From positions 124,001 to 188,000 of the forward strand of contig JAWKUA010000005.1 in assembly GCA_041398785.1 (NCBI GenBank): a DNA stretch of 64,000 bases, given 5' to 3'. This DNA comes from Planctomycetaceae bacterium (lineage in GTDB: Bacteria; Planctomycetota; Planctomycetia; Planctomycetales; Planctomycetaceae). Below are positions 45,079 through 53,585 of the stretch, piece by piece. The notes beneath the pieces are model-generated. The model made no database searches and was not told the origin of the DNA. It saw only the letters and a list, made by a program, of their open reading frames with translations. Position 1 is the stretch's first letter; each line of letters starts with the position of its first letter. A program made the translations under genes and the position numbers.

Positions 45079-46821
45079 ATGCGATTTGTTTTGTGCCCAA
45101 ATGTGAGGCTGCGTGCCGCGCGATTGCTGCTGTTCGCGATTTGCTTTCTGTCGCCGTTCGCTTCGGGAGACGAATCGTCCGATACCGGCTCCGACAATAA
45201 GTCAGCGACCGTCGAGCCGGCAACCGATGCCGATGACAGCGCCGACGATTCCACTACCGTTGACCCGGCGCCGGATGCGGTCGTCGTGCCGGATGGGATC
45301 CTGGAAGGCGGATCCGGATGGCTGAATACGTCGAAGCCGCTGACGATGAAGGAACTGCGGGGGAAAATCGTGCTGCTGGATTTCTGGACGTATTGCTGTA
45401 TCAACTGCATGCACGTTCTGCCCGACCTGAAGTTTCTGGAAGAGAAATATCCCAACGAGCTGGTGGTCATCGGTGTGCATTCCGCAAAGTTCGACAACGA
45501 GAAGGACTCCGACAACATCCGCAACGCCATCCTGCGATACGAAATCCGTCATCCCGTCATCAACGACAGCGACATGGCGGTGTGGCAGAAGTTTGGCGTG
45601 CGAGCCTGGCCGACGCTGGCTCTGGTGGACGCCGAAGGACGTTACATCGGTTCGCAGGGCGGCGAAGGTCATCGCGAACTGTTCGATCAGGTGATTGGAA
45701 AGCTGGTCGCCTATCACCGCGCGAAGGGAACGCTGAACGAAAAGCCGCTGGCATTCGATCTGGAAGCCGGTCGCGTCGAAGACACGCCGCTGCGCTATCC
45801 GGGAAAGGTCCTGGCGGATGAGACTTCGGACCGGCTGTTCATCAGTGACAGCAACCACAATCGCATCGTGGTGACCGACCTGAACGGATCACTGAAGCAC
45901 GTTATCGGAACCGGTGAGATCGGTGCCGCGAATGGTGCCTTCGAAGAAGCACAGTTCAGTCGTCCGCAGGGAATGTGCCTGGTCGAATCCACGCTGTATG
46001 TGGCCGATACGGAAAACCACCTGCTGCGATCGATCGATCTGGATGCGATGACCGTAAGCACGCTGGCCGGAACCGGAAAGCAGGGCCGAGTGGGAGCGAT
46101 CGACGGCAGCCTGGCTCTGACGGCGTTGAACAGTCCGTGGGACGTGTGCGACATCGGCGGCACGCTGTTCATTGCTATGGCGGGGCCACATCAAATCTGG
46201 GCTCACGAACGAGGCTCCGACCGGATCCGCATCCACGCGGGTAGCGGTCGCGAAAACGTCACCAATGGCCCGCTGCTGACGTCCGCATTCGCGCAACCGT
46301 CCGGTCTTGCTGTTTCTCCTGACGGCGCATCGTTCTTCGTCGCCGACAGTGAAGGATCGGCCATTCGCCGCGTGCCGGTTGCCAATGACGGTCTGGTCAC
46401 CACGCTGGCGGGAACGTCGGAATTGCCGTCCGGTCAGTCCCTGTTTGCGTTCGGCGACGTTGATGGAGTCGGTGACGCGGCCAGGTTTCAGCATCCGCTG
46501 GGCGTCGGCGTTCTGGAAGGTTCGCTGTACGTGGCCGATTCGTACAACCACCGGATTCGCCGCGTCAACCTGAATTCGGCCGAAGTTACTTCGTGGCTGG
46601 GCACGGGGAAACCGGGTTCCGGACTGGCTCCGCCGCAGTTGGATGAGCCTGCCGGGCTGAGCGTCGCGGGCGGCCGGCTTTACATCGCCGATACCAACAA
46701 TCACAGGATCTGTGTTGCGGATCCTGCTACAGCCGAAATGACCGTCCTGTCGATCGACGGCCTGATGCCGCCGGCGGCGGTCTCGGAGCAGAAGCCGGAA
46801 AAGGCGAACGATGGCAACTGA
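45079..46821 (+). CDS. Secreted thioredoxin-NHL repeat protein (NHLRC2-like)
   Basis: 580 residues. ATG 45079 starts a signal peptide (MRFVLCPNVRLRAARLLLFA then ICFLSPFASG). An acidic linker leads to a thioredoxin domain: GKIVLLDFWTYCCINCMHVL (CxxC as CINC), FLEEKYPNELVVIGVHSAKF and RAWPTLALVDAEGRYIGSQ. Residues ~240-560 are NHL blades (RLFISDSNHNRIVVTDLNG, TLYVADTENHLLRSIDLDA, SLYVADSYNHRIRRVNLNS). The Trx-NHL combination matches the NHLRC2 family. It overlaps ruvX by 11 bp, implying translational coupling. Confidence 0.9.
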   Translation: MRFVLCPNVRLRAARLLLFAICFLSPFASGDESSDTGSDNKSATVEPATDADDSADDSTTVDPAPDAVVVPDGILEGGSGWLNTSKPLTMKELRGKIVLLDFWTYCCINCMHVLPDLKFLEEKYPNELVVIGVHSAKFDNEKDSDNIRNAILRYEIRHPVINDSDMAVWQKFGVRAWPTLALVDAEGRYIGSQGGEGHRELFDQVIGKLVAYHRAKGTLNEKPLAFDLEAGRVEDTPLRYPGKVLADETSDRLFISDSNHNRIVVTDLNGSLKHVIGTGEIGAANGAFEEAQFSRPQGMCLVESTLYVADTENHLLRSIDLDAMTVSTLAGTGKQGRVGAIDGSLALTALNSPWDVCDIGGTLFIAMAGPHQIWAHERGSDRIRIHAGSGRENVTNGPLLTSAFAQPSGLAVSPDGASFFVADSEGSAIRRVPVANDGLVTTLAGTSELPSGQSLFAFGDVDGVGDAARFQHPLGVGVLEGSLYVADSYNHRIRRVNLNSAEVTSWLGTGKPGSGLAPPQLDEPAGLSVAGGRLYIADTNNHRICVADPATAEMTVLSIDGLMPPAAVSEQKPEKANDGN

Positions 46822-47302
46822 ACCGTCTTCCTCGATGCCGAAGAAGGGGCGGTTGTTTGGCATCGACTACGGCACGAAACGCGTGGGAGTCGCCGTCAGC
46901 GATTTGTTCCAAAAGCTGGCGTCGCCGCTGCACAACTACCAGCGCAACGGAGCCCAGGCGGACGAACATTTCTTCCGCAAGCTGGCCGAAGAATACGAAG
47001 CTGTGGGTCTGATCGTGGGCCTGCCGGTTCACCTCAGCGGCGACGAAAGTGAGAAGTCGCGCGAGGCCAGACGTTTCGCGTCATGGCTGTCAAAGGTCAC
47101 GCGGCTACCCGTTGCCTTTCAGGACGAACGGTTCACCAGTGCCGAAGCGGAGTCGATGCTGCTTCAGGCCGAACTGACGAAGAAGCAGCGCAAGGCCAGA
47201 ATTGACAAGCTGGCCGCTCAACTGCTGCTGCAGGCCTGGCTGGATGCAAGAGAACAGCCGCAGCAGCCGCTGGAGTCGTATCATCCGGCCCCGCGGAGCT
47301 GA
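46811..47302 (+). CDS. ruvX: Holliday junction resolvase-like / rRNA-processing RuvX (YqgF)
   Basis: 163 residues: GRLFGIDYGTKRVGVAVSD (catalytic Asp), VGLIVGLPVHLSGDESEKSR, LPVAFQDERFTSAEAES (Glu/Asp) and the C-terminal RKARIDKLAAQLLLQAWLD (final Asp). This RNase H-fold nuclease processes the 16S rRNA 5' end in bacteria. Begins inside the last codons of the Trx-NHL gene (11-bp overlap). Confidence 0.95.
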   Translation: MATEPSSSMPKKGRLFGIDYGTKRVGVAVSDLFQKLASPLHNYQRNGAQADEHFFRKLAEEYEAVGLIVGLPVHLSGDESEKSREARRFASWLSKVTRLPVAFQDERFTSAEAESMLLQAELTKKQRKARIDKLAAQLLLQAWLDAREQPQQPLESYHPAPRS

Positions 47303-47463
47303 CGGCACGGGCATCGGCATGCCCATCGCCGGAAACAGCAATTGTCAAATTCTCATTTGCAAATCAATATCCGTATTGCCTTACTGCGAATTCTGACCAA
47401 GAATCACTGACTTGAGCAGGTGTCTTGCTGCTCTTCGTATCTTGTTCTCAGGGAAGATCTGGA

Positions 47464-47799
47464 ATGATGGTAACGCAGACTCACTTTCAACCCGGCGACC
47501 TGGTCATCTATCACAAGACCAAGCACAGCACGACTCCTGGTCCGCGCGCATCGGACGTTCAGCCGGCGAGAAACGGTGACACCTACAGCTATACCGTCGA
47601 TAAATTCTGGATCGTCCGCGATGTTCTGAGCGATGGAACGGTGATCGCCGAAACTCGCCGCGGCAAGCGGCATCACATCAAGCCCGGCGACCCGCTGCTG
47701 AAGCGCGCCAGTTTTCTGCAGCGGCTGATGTATCGCTCGCGATTTTCCGCGCTGGCAGCCCGCGTTGAGAACGAACAGGTGGCGGCGTCGCAGAACTAA
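47464..47799 (+). CDS. Conserved small basic protein of unknown function
   Basis: 111 residues from ATG 47464 (or 47467); a longer start at 47425 is less likely. FQPGDLVIYHKTKHSTTPGP and YTVDKFWIVRDVLSDGTVIA, then RRGKRHHIKPGDPLLKRASF suggest a small beta-barrel with a basic tail. No motif assignable. It follows ruvX on the same strand and ends at a repeat fragment (47801). Confidence 0.75.
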   Translation: MMVTQTHFQPGDLVIYHKTKHSTTPGPRASDVQPARNGDTYSYTVDKFWIVRDVLSDGTVIAETRRGKRHHIKPGDPLLKRASFLQRLMYRSRFSALAARVENEQVAASQN

Positions 47800-47800
47800 G

Positions 47801-47847
47801 GCGTGCGGCTTGCGGACAGGTAACAGCTCATCTGCCGCTCGCCTAAG
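47801..47847 (-). repeat. Dispersed REP-like repeat, partial copy 3
   Basis: Reverse complement of the left flank and first arm of the copy at 7866-7990 (AAGGCGAGCGGCAG to GCAAGCCGCACG). It lies in the narrow gap between two convergent genes and just overlaps the end of the decarboxylase frame (47843). Confidence 0.7.
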
Positions 47848-49347
47848 AAGTCAGCGACTTCCCTTCGTGTCGGATCGCATCCAGCAGCGCCGACAGGTCG
47901 TCTTCCGTCGTTGTGGGATTCATCACGCACGCTCGCAGTGCAGCCTTCCCGTCCAGTTGCGTCTGGACGATGTAGAATGCTCCGGATTGAATCAGCGACG
48001 TTCGCAACTGTCGCTGAAACGTGTCGATCGTTGCGGGAGCGGCATTCCGAACAGCCGCCGGAAGATGGCGGAACGCGACGATGTTGCATTCCGGCACGTG
48101 CAGCGTTTCAAAGTCTTCCGCATCGTTCAGCATTCCGTGCAGCGTTGCGGCGAGTTCAAAAACACGGTCGACCATCGCTTCAAACAACGGCTCACCAAGC
48201 AGCGACCACAGCCCCCACAGTCCGAACCCGGTGGCTCGCTTGGTGCATTCCATCGTCGCCGTGCCGCTGTCGAACGCAGCCATCCCCGGTGCGGACGGAT
48301 CAAACAGGTACGGAGCGTTCTGCCGAAACGTCTCGAACCGGTGCGACTGCTGACGATACAACACGGCCGTACACAGCGCCGGAACGAACAGCATCTTGTG
48401 AGCGTCCCAGACGACACTATCGGCGCGTTCAAGGCCGGTCAGCAGGTGTCGATGCCGGCGGCTCATCAGGACGGCTCCTCCGTGTGCCGCGTCGACGTGC
48501 AGCCAGACACGGTGCCGCTGGCAGACGTCCGCAACGTCGTCCAGCGGATCGAAAGCGCCGATCGGTGTCGCGCAGGCGCAGGCCGTAACCGCCATCACGC
48601 GCCGTCCTTCGCGAGCCAGCTTTGCCAGCAGCCTGTCCAGGGATTCGGGATCCATCCGCCGGCGATCGTCGATGGCGGTTGAAACGACCTGACGAGTGCC
48701 CAGACCGAGCACTCCCGCCGAGCGGGTCACGCTGTAGTGAGCGTCCGAGTGGGCCACCAGCACGGCATCGGTCGGCACGCCGCTTTCCCAGCAATCCGGG
48801 AACGTCACATTGCGAGCCGTCAGCAGAGCAGTCAGGTTGGCCAGCGACCCACCGTGAGTCAGCAGCCCGCCGGCCTGTTCCGAATCCCAGCCGACAAAGC
48901 GGCACAGGCGGTTCAGCAACGCGAACTCAACCGCGGTCGCCCACGGGCCCATTTCGAACACCGCCATCACCTGATTCGTTACTGCTCCGACGGCATCAAA
49001 CAGCGCGGCGATCGGGACGCTGGCGGGAACCTGGTGACCCAGATAACGCGGATGATGCAGGTTCTGTCCGGAACGCAGCATCTGCGCGACCAGGTCACGG
49101 AAGCGGCCGACGACGTCCGGTTGTTCGCCGAGGGTCCCTTCCGGCGGAGGCAGGAACGATTCCGCCCGTGCAATCAGTTCCGGTGGAGACGCCCAGTTCA
49201 ATACCGGACCGGCGGCCCGTCTCGCAGAGTCCGCAGATGATCGGTCAGCAACTGCTGCCATGCCTGCGCCAGCGCGTGAAATGTGTCGGGGCTGAACGCC
49301 TGGCGGATGCGTTCCGCAGGCGAAACGCTGGATGCTGGTTCGGTCAC
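47843..49347 (-). pseudogene. PLP-dependent decarboxylase, frameshifted by a 5-bp tandem duplication
   Basis: The long frame 47843-49261 is a group II PLP decarboxylase (aromatic amino acid/glutamate decarboxylase type): NLHHPRYLGHQVPASVPIAA, GLLTHGGSLANLTALLTARN, RVWLHVDAAHGGAVLMS and the PLP lysine in VVWDAHKMLF. Its N-terminus is in another frame: GTG 49347 reads SPAERIRQAFSPDTFHALAQ then AWQQLLTDHLRTLRDGPPV, stopping at 49198. The frames meet at CCGGTCCGGT (49203-49212 on +, ACCGG twice); removing one copy gives DGPPVLNWASPPE, exactly the family sequence. So the gene is a ~500-residue enzyme broken by a 5-bp duplication, or a contracted state of a switchable repeat. Confidence 0.85.
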
Positions 49348-49363
49348 TGCTGCACCGGATTGA

Positions 49364-49771
49364 TTATTCTGAAGTCGGTTTCAGCAGTATTTGAACGGCA
49401 GCCTCCCGAGACTCAAACGGTGTCCAGAAAAAATCCGTCTTCGTGTTTTCCAGAAGCATCAGTGTCTTCAGCATCTCCCGCAGATTGTCATTCAGGTTGC
49501 AAAGCGCCGCTTCACCGCCGTTCAGCCGAACCTTTTTGGCCAGGCGAATCAGAATGCCGACAAACGTGGAGCCGAAATGATCCAGCTCGCTGAAGTCGAT
49601 CAGCAGGTGATCGTAGTCGGAAGAATCGATCAGCCGGTAAGCGTCGTTGTACGCGTCTCTGATGTCCGAATCCCGAAACTGCATCAGTTCCCGCGACGGA
49701 ACCACAATCAGGATTCGTTCATGACGTTCAAATTGGAAAGCACGGTTTGTTGTCAACACAGTAACTTCCAT
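49364..49771 (-). CDS. STAS-domain protein (anti-sigma-factor antagonist type)
   Basis: 135 residues from ATG 49771 (MEVTVLTTNRAFQFERHERI); upstream in-frame residues look non-coding. The STAS fold appears as RILIVVPSRELMQFRDSDI, DYDHLLIDFSELDHFGSTFV with the conserved Ser/Thr (GSTFVGILIRL) and VRLNGGEAALCNLNDNLRE. Such domains bind anti-sigma factors or act as signalling inputs. No partner kinase or sigma factor is adjacent. 16 bp upstream of the decarboxylase region on the same strand. Confidence 0.85.
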   Translation of the reverse strand: MEVTVLTTNRAFQFERHERILIVVPSRELMQFRDSDIRDAYNDAYRLIDSSDYDHLLIDFSELDHFGSTFVGILIRLAKKVRLNGGEAALCNLNDNLREMLKTLMLLENTKTDFFWTPFESREAAVQILLKPTSE

Positions 49772-50173
49772 CACATCGGGCGCCGGGGTGAACTGCAGCA
49801 AAGTGAAGAATCCTGATTCGGAAAAATGCACAGCTCGACCAACCCGCGGTCGACAGACCACCTGATCTGTCAGTCACAGATTGAATGCCACGGCGTTCAT
49901 TTTCTCCACGACAGTCACGCCTTGTTCCCTCGCCCGCACAGCGGGAGACGCAGGTTGTTCTGCGTTTGGCAGAAAAATCGGGGACAGGGCCTGGCGCGGA
50001 ACTGATCTTTTCTCAGCCACTTTGCTTATCGAGACCGACGACGGAACCCCGCCAGCCGCAGCAAATGCAAGGCGATTTCAAATCGACCGAGATCGATCGG
50101 AGCTGGATGACACGGGCGCTTCGCAGCAGAGAAATCCGCCAGGATTCCGGACAGAACCGGCCGTGCCCCGCGA
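49772..50173. other. Intergenic region, 402 bp, no gene recognised
   Basis: Between the STAS start and the rhomboid stop, both on the minus strand. Frames here are short and low-quality. Nothing recognised; the STAS promoter is expected near 49780-49880. Confidence 0.45.
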
Positions 50174-51106
50174 TCAGCGTTTGCTTTTCTTAAGCTGTTC
50201 GCTGGCCTGAGTCAGGATCCTGCGTTCGCGGGACGTCAGGCTGGCTTCGCCTTCGCGACTGATCTTGTCCAGAATCTCATCGACACGGTCCGACAGATCC
50301 GGTTCGGGCTGAGTGACGGGATTGTAGACCTTCAGGCTGGACTTTGGGCGTTTCATCCCGGCGGCTCGGCCGGAGACATTATCCCACCAGCGAGTCAGCC
50401 GCATGTTCCAGCGGAAGTAGAGATAGCCGAACAGCAGTCCGCCAAGGTGAGCGGAATTGGCGGTCATCGCTTTTCCGTTCCGTGCCTGTTCGGCGGCGTT
50501 TCGGATGGCGGCTTCGCTTCCCTGCAGAATGGTGACAACAACCGGCAGCGCGTCGAACGCCACAAAAGCGGCCAGCAGCCAGCGGACTTCGATGCCCAAT
50601 ACGCCGAACAGAAACAGCTTCTGCCGGGGATAATGCATCGCAAACAGCAGAAACACGGCCATTACCGCACCGGATGCTCCGATGATTGTCGCCGGCAGTC
50701 CCATCAACTGATAGAAGCACACCGAGACAATTCCGGCGAAGATCGCCGACGCCAGGTAGAAGAACAGAAACTCCTTCTCCCCGGTCAGCCGGGAAACTTC
50801 ACGGCCAAGCATCCAGAGAATGTACATGTTGAACAGGATGTGCAGCACGTCCTGCCGACTGTGACAGAACGCATACGTCAACAGCCGCCAGATCTGTCCG
50901 CGGAACAAGTCGTCCGGTGTCAGCGCCAGCCAGTTGGTGACCAGTGATTCGCCGTTTCGGGTCAGAAACACCTGCAGGACAAAGACCACAACCGTCGCGA
51001 CAACGATTCTGACCACCATGCTCATTTGCGTGCGTGGTTCCGGCTGCCCGTAACCGTCGTCGTAGACGCTTTCGTCGCGCAGATAGTCGCGGTTATCCAG
51101 TCCCAT
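50174..51106 (-). CDS. Rhomboid intramembrane serine protease
   Basis: 310 residues. ATG 51106 (MGLDNRDYLRDESVYDDGY) is the usual start of planctomycete rhomboids; the longer frame from 51202 is rejected. Six to seven transmembrane helices: VVRIVVATVVVFVLQVFL, LLTYAFCHSRQDVLHILFNM (His, HxxxN-like), FLFFYLASAIFAGIVSVCF, GASGAVMAVFLLFAMHY (catalytic Ser in GASG), VRWLLAAFVAFDALPVVVT and SAHLGGLLFGYLYFRW (catalytic His). A C-terminal soluble tail ends in a helical segment. Cleaves transmembrane substrates in the membrane. The preceding gene is the unknown membrane-anchored protein. Confidence 0.92.
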   Translation of the reverse strand: MGLDNRDYLRDESVYDDGYGQPEPRTQMSMVVRIVVATVVVFVLQVFLTRNGESLVTNWLALTPDDLFRGQIWRLLTYAFCHSRQDVLHILFNMYILWMLGREVSRLTGEKEFLFFYLASAIFAGIVSVCFYQLMGLPATIIGASGAVMAVFLLFAMHYPRQKLFLFGVLGIEVRWLLAAFVAFDALPVVVTILQGSEAAIRNAAEQARNGKAMTANSAHLGGLLFGYLYFRWNMRLTRWWDNVSGRAAGMKRPKSSLKVYNPVTQPEPDLSDRVDEILDKISREGEASLTSRERRILTQASEQLKKSKR

Positions 51107-51165
51107 CAGCAGCTTCACCCGTGAAGTCGAAATCCGTTCAGAAGCCGTCGTATGCGTGTCGGCGG

Positions 51166-52320
51166 TCAGCGGATTGGCTTCGAATTCGCTGAACGATGCC
51201 ATTGTAGACGGCGGGTGTTCGGCCGTCGACAGGTGCCGAATTCCACCGTCGCCGCCGCAGCGACAGGTTCGAACCGCAACGTGCCGCGTGAGCAGAAAAA
51301 CGCTCGGCCCGCGCTTCGAACCGGGGACCTTTCGGCTACTGGACGGTGACCGGCGGCAAGCGCGGCCAGAGGAGTCTGGTCGTAGGTTTCGCCGGGCAGG
51401 TCTTCCGTCAGCCGGTTGAGTTCCTGGATCAGTTGGTCACGTTCTTCGCTGAGCTGCCTGATGCCTCGCCGAAGGTTGTCCACGTCCCACTGAATGTTGT
51501 TGCGCAGGGTTTCCTGGTCGTCAATCGCCTTCAGCAGTCCATCGGTGAATTCCGGTCGCCCTTCGATGGGAGTGGCGTCGGGATTGCCCAGCAATTCGCG
51601 CTTGCGGATATCCAGTTGAGCCCGCGCGGCGTCCAGATTGACTCGCTGCTGTTCGATGTTCGCGACGGTTTCGCGATAGAAGTCAAACACACGCGTGATG
51701 CGGCGATGCAGTTCGTCCATCGAACTTCGCGGAGCCGTGGGAATCATGGTGCGAAACCGCCAGGCTCCCTGGCTTTGCATCCACGGCTGAGGTTCTCCGG
51801 GAGTCGGTGTTCGAGTCGCGAATAGTACGGCACTGTTGGGAGCGATCTGATTCGGGTCGGCAATGTATTCGCCGACGTAGGTGTAGCCGGTTTCCGCCAG
51901 CGCGCGAAACACATGCACCACGGGAGCCACATCCTTTGCCTGTCCCGACGGGTCATTGAGGCTGCGTTTCTTCAGCCCGTTGTCGCTTCCGATACCGTTC
52001 AGCACGATTCGTCCGCCGTTGTCCAGCACGTTCACGCCGACGTTATTTCCTTCCGCTCCGGTGATCTCCCAGATGCGGTCCCAGCCGAGCTGCAGCCGGC
52101 CGAGTTCCGCGGCGGCTTCCTGCAATTCGATGCTCGCCTTATTGTGAGCGTCGATGTCGTCCCGGTTCTTCTTTTCCGCTTCGCGCAGTTTGGTCGCCCA
52201 CTGGTTGTGAATCACCAGCAGCGATGGGGCCCAGCCTCCGTACGGCGACGGAATCGGTGCTACCGTTATCAGCAGCAACAGCAGCGTGAGAACCAGGCAG
52301 ATTTTTCCGATAGTACTCAT
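51166..52320 (-). CDS. Membrane-anchored coiled-coil protein of unknown function
   Basis: 384 residues as open; N-terminal hydrophobic anchor (IGKICLVLTLLLLLITVAPI) then a helical region (AEKKNRDDIDAHNKASIEL), a beta-rich middle (VGVNVLDNGGRIVLNGIGSD, YTYVGEYIADPNQIAPN), and a long coiled coil (NIEQQRVNLDAARAQLDIRK, LRRGIRQLSEERDQLIQELN). The last ~50 residues, after LAALAAGHRPVAE (about 51350), look like noise: one base removed there would end the protein LPPVTVQ with a stop at 51336. So the C-terminus may be an error or a lesion. Family not recognised. Confidence 0.75.
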   Translation of the reverse strand: MSTIGKICLVLTLLLLLITVAPIPSPYGGWAPSLLVIHNQWATKLREAEKKNRDDIDAHNKASIELQEAAAELGRLQLGWDRIWEITGAEGNNVGVNVLDNGGRIVLNGIGSDNGLKKRSLNDPSGQAKDVAPVVHVFRALAETGYTYVGEYIADPNQIAPNSAVLFATRTPTPGEPQPWMQSQGAWRFRTMIPTAPRSSMDELHRRITRVFDFYRETVANIEQQRVNLDAARAQLDIRKRELLGNPDATPIEGRPEFTDGLLKAIDDQETLRNNIQWDVDNLRRGIRQLSEERDQLIQELNRLTEDLPGETYDQTPLAALAAGHRPVAERSPVRSAGRAFFCSRGTLRFEPVAAAATVEFGTCRRPNTRRLQWHRSANSKPIR

Positions 52321-52514
52321 TCAACGTCTCCGAAAACTGACCTTATCGGGCCAGTTGTTTTCGAGCGTAAACGTGCGCAGGCGAATGCCGTCGCTGCCCG
52401 TTCAGACCATCGACGTACATCGACAGAAAACTTCCGCGGAAGTACGGCTGGCGACGATCGACACCGCATTCCACGGATCGGCCGCAAACCGGGTTCTCCA
52501 GCTTAACCATTCCG

Positions 52515-52825
52515 ATGACTCCCCGTCACCGGCTATGTCGGTGCAGACATCGTAAAGCCGCAAAAAAACGGCCGTCAAGAAGAAAGCCGGTGGAAGGGTC
52601 ACTGCCATCGGTTTCATCCGCAGAACCGGCTTCTTCGGAATTCACGGCACAACTGATATCCCGAACGCCAACGCGACGCGCAGATTCTGCCGGTCGATCG
52701 ATGTCGCAGGCGGTGAACGTTTGCTTCGGGGAGATTCCGACACCGTTTTTCAGGATGTTTTCCCTGAAGACGGGGTGATTGCCGATAGAAAAATTGTCAC
52801 GTGCGCTGTGGAGAAAGTGAACTAA
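52515..52825 (+). pseudogene. Possible lysine-rich small ORF broken at an A7 run
   Basis: ATG 52515 reads MTPRHRLCRCRHRKAAKK to an A7 tract (52562-52568). One extra A would carry on as TAVKKKAGGRVTAIGFIRRT, then a frame open to 52825 (VFQDVFPEDGVIADRKIV then TCAVEKVN). As it stands the frame drifts to a stop at 52778. The Lys-Ala-rich start looks like a histone-H1-like basic tail but the rest is unfamiliar. Weak evidence. Confidence 0.28.
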
Positions 52826-52933
52826 GCTTCAAGCCTGACACCAGAATTTTCGCGGGCTGACTTCGCGTCGACGGAAGCGGCGATCAGCCTTGAGTCACGC
52901 GTCCGCCGTCCGGACGCGCGGGAGAGTTCATCC

Positions 52934-53557
52934 ATGCGGCGAATTAGCTTTCCGGTTGTTTTCCTGCTGCTGATGTTCGCGCTGATCATGTCAGTGGCGT
53001 GGATGTCCGCCAGCACGACATTTGAATTTCCGCCGGCGATTTCGTCGCTGCTGCTGATCGCGGCACTGACCACGTTGTGCATGGACCGCTTCGTCGGCCA
53101 GCGCGAACAGCGTCATCGACTGCTGCGGGCACTCGCACGGGAAATCTACGAAAACCTGTGCGTGCTGAAAGACGTCGAAACTCTGTCGGACAGAACCGAC
53201 ACGAAGGTGATGATGCTGCCCCGGTTTCGCAACGCCACGCTGGCATCCGTGATCGATTCGGGAGCCTTCGATACGCCGGGTGACGCAAAGCTGTGGAAAC
53301 TGCTGCACAACTGGCTGCACCGCTGCAACGAAGGCAACTGCCGGATGGCTGTGACCGAAGCCTGCGTGATCCAGAACGGCGGTTCCGTCGCGACCATGCA
53401 GGACCGGATGTCATCCCGCTCCGGACTTCGCGACACCAAAAAGGCGTGCATCGAACTCGCCAAACACATGGTGGAAAAATACGCCCGCGAATCGCAGCTC
53501 GAAGGCGGCGAAGCCATGATCGCCTCGATGGGCAGCACCCCGGACAGCGGCGCCTGA
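52934..53557 (+). CDS. Small two-helix membrane protein of unknown function
   Basis: 207 residues from ATG 52934, with a ribosome-binding-like GGGAGAG 8-14 bases upstream. Two hydrophobic helices (FPVVFLLLMFALIMSVAW, FPPAISSLLLIAALTTLCMD) then a cytosolic helical region (RHRLLRALAREIYENLCVLK, LWKLLHNWLHRCNEGNC) ending GGEAMIASMGS. No family recognised. Converges with uvrB, 28 bp apart. Confidence 0.75.
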   Translation: MRRISFPVVFLLLMFALIMSVAWMSASTTFEFPPAISSLLLIAALTTLCMDRFVGQREQRHRLLRALAREIYENLCVLKDVETLSDRTDTKVMMLPRFRNATLASVIDSGAFDTPGDAKLWKLLHNWLHRCNEGNCRMAVTEACVIQNGGSVATMQDRMSSRSGLRDTKKACIELAKHMVEKYARESQLEGGEAMIASMGSTPDSGA

Positions 53558-53585
53558 GCGGTGCCAATCGCATACGCGGCAGCGT

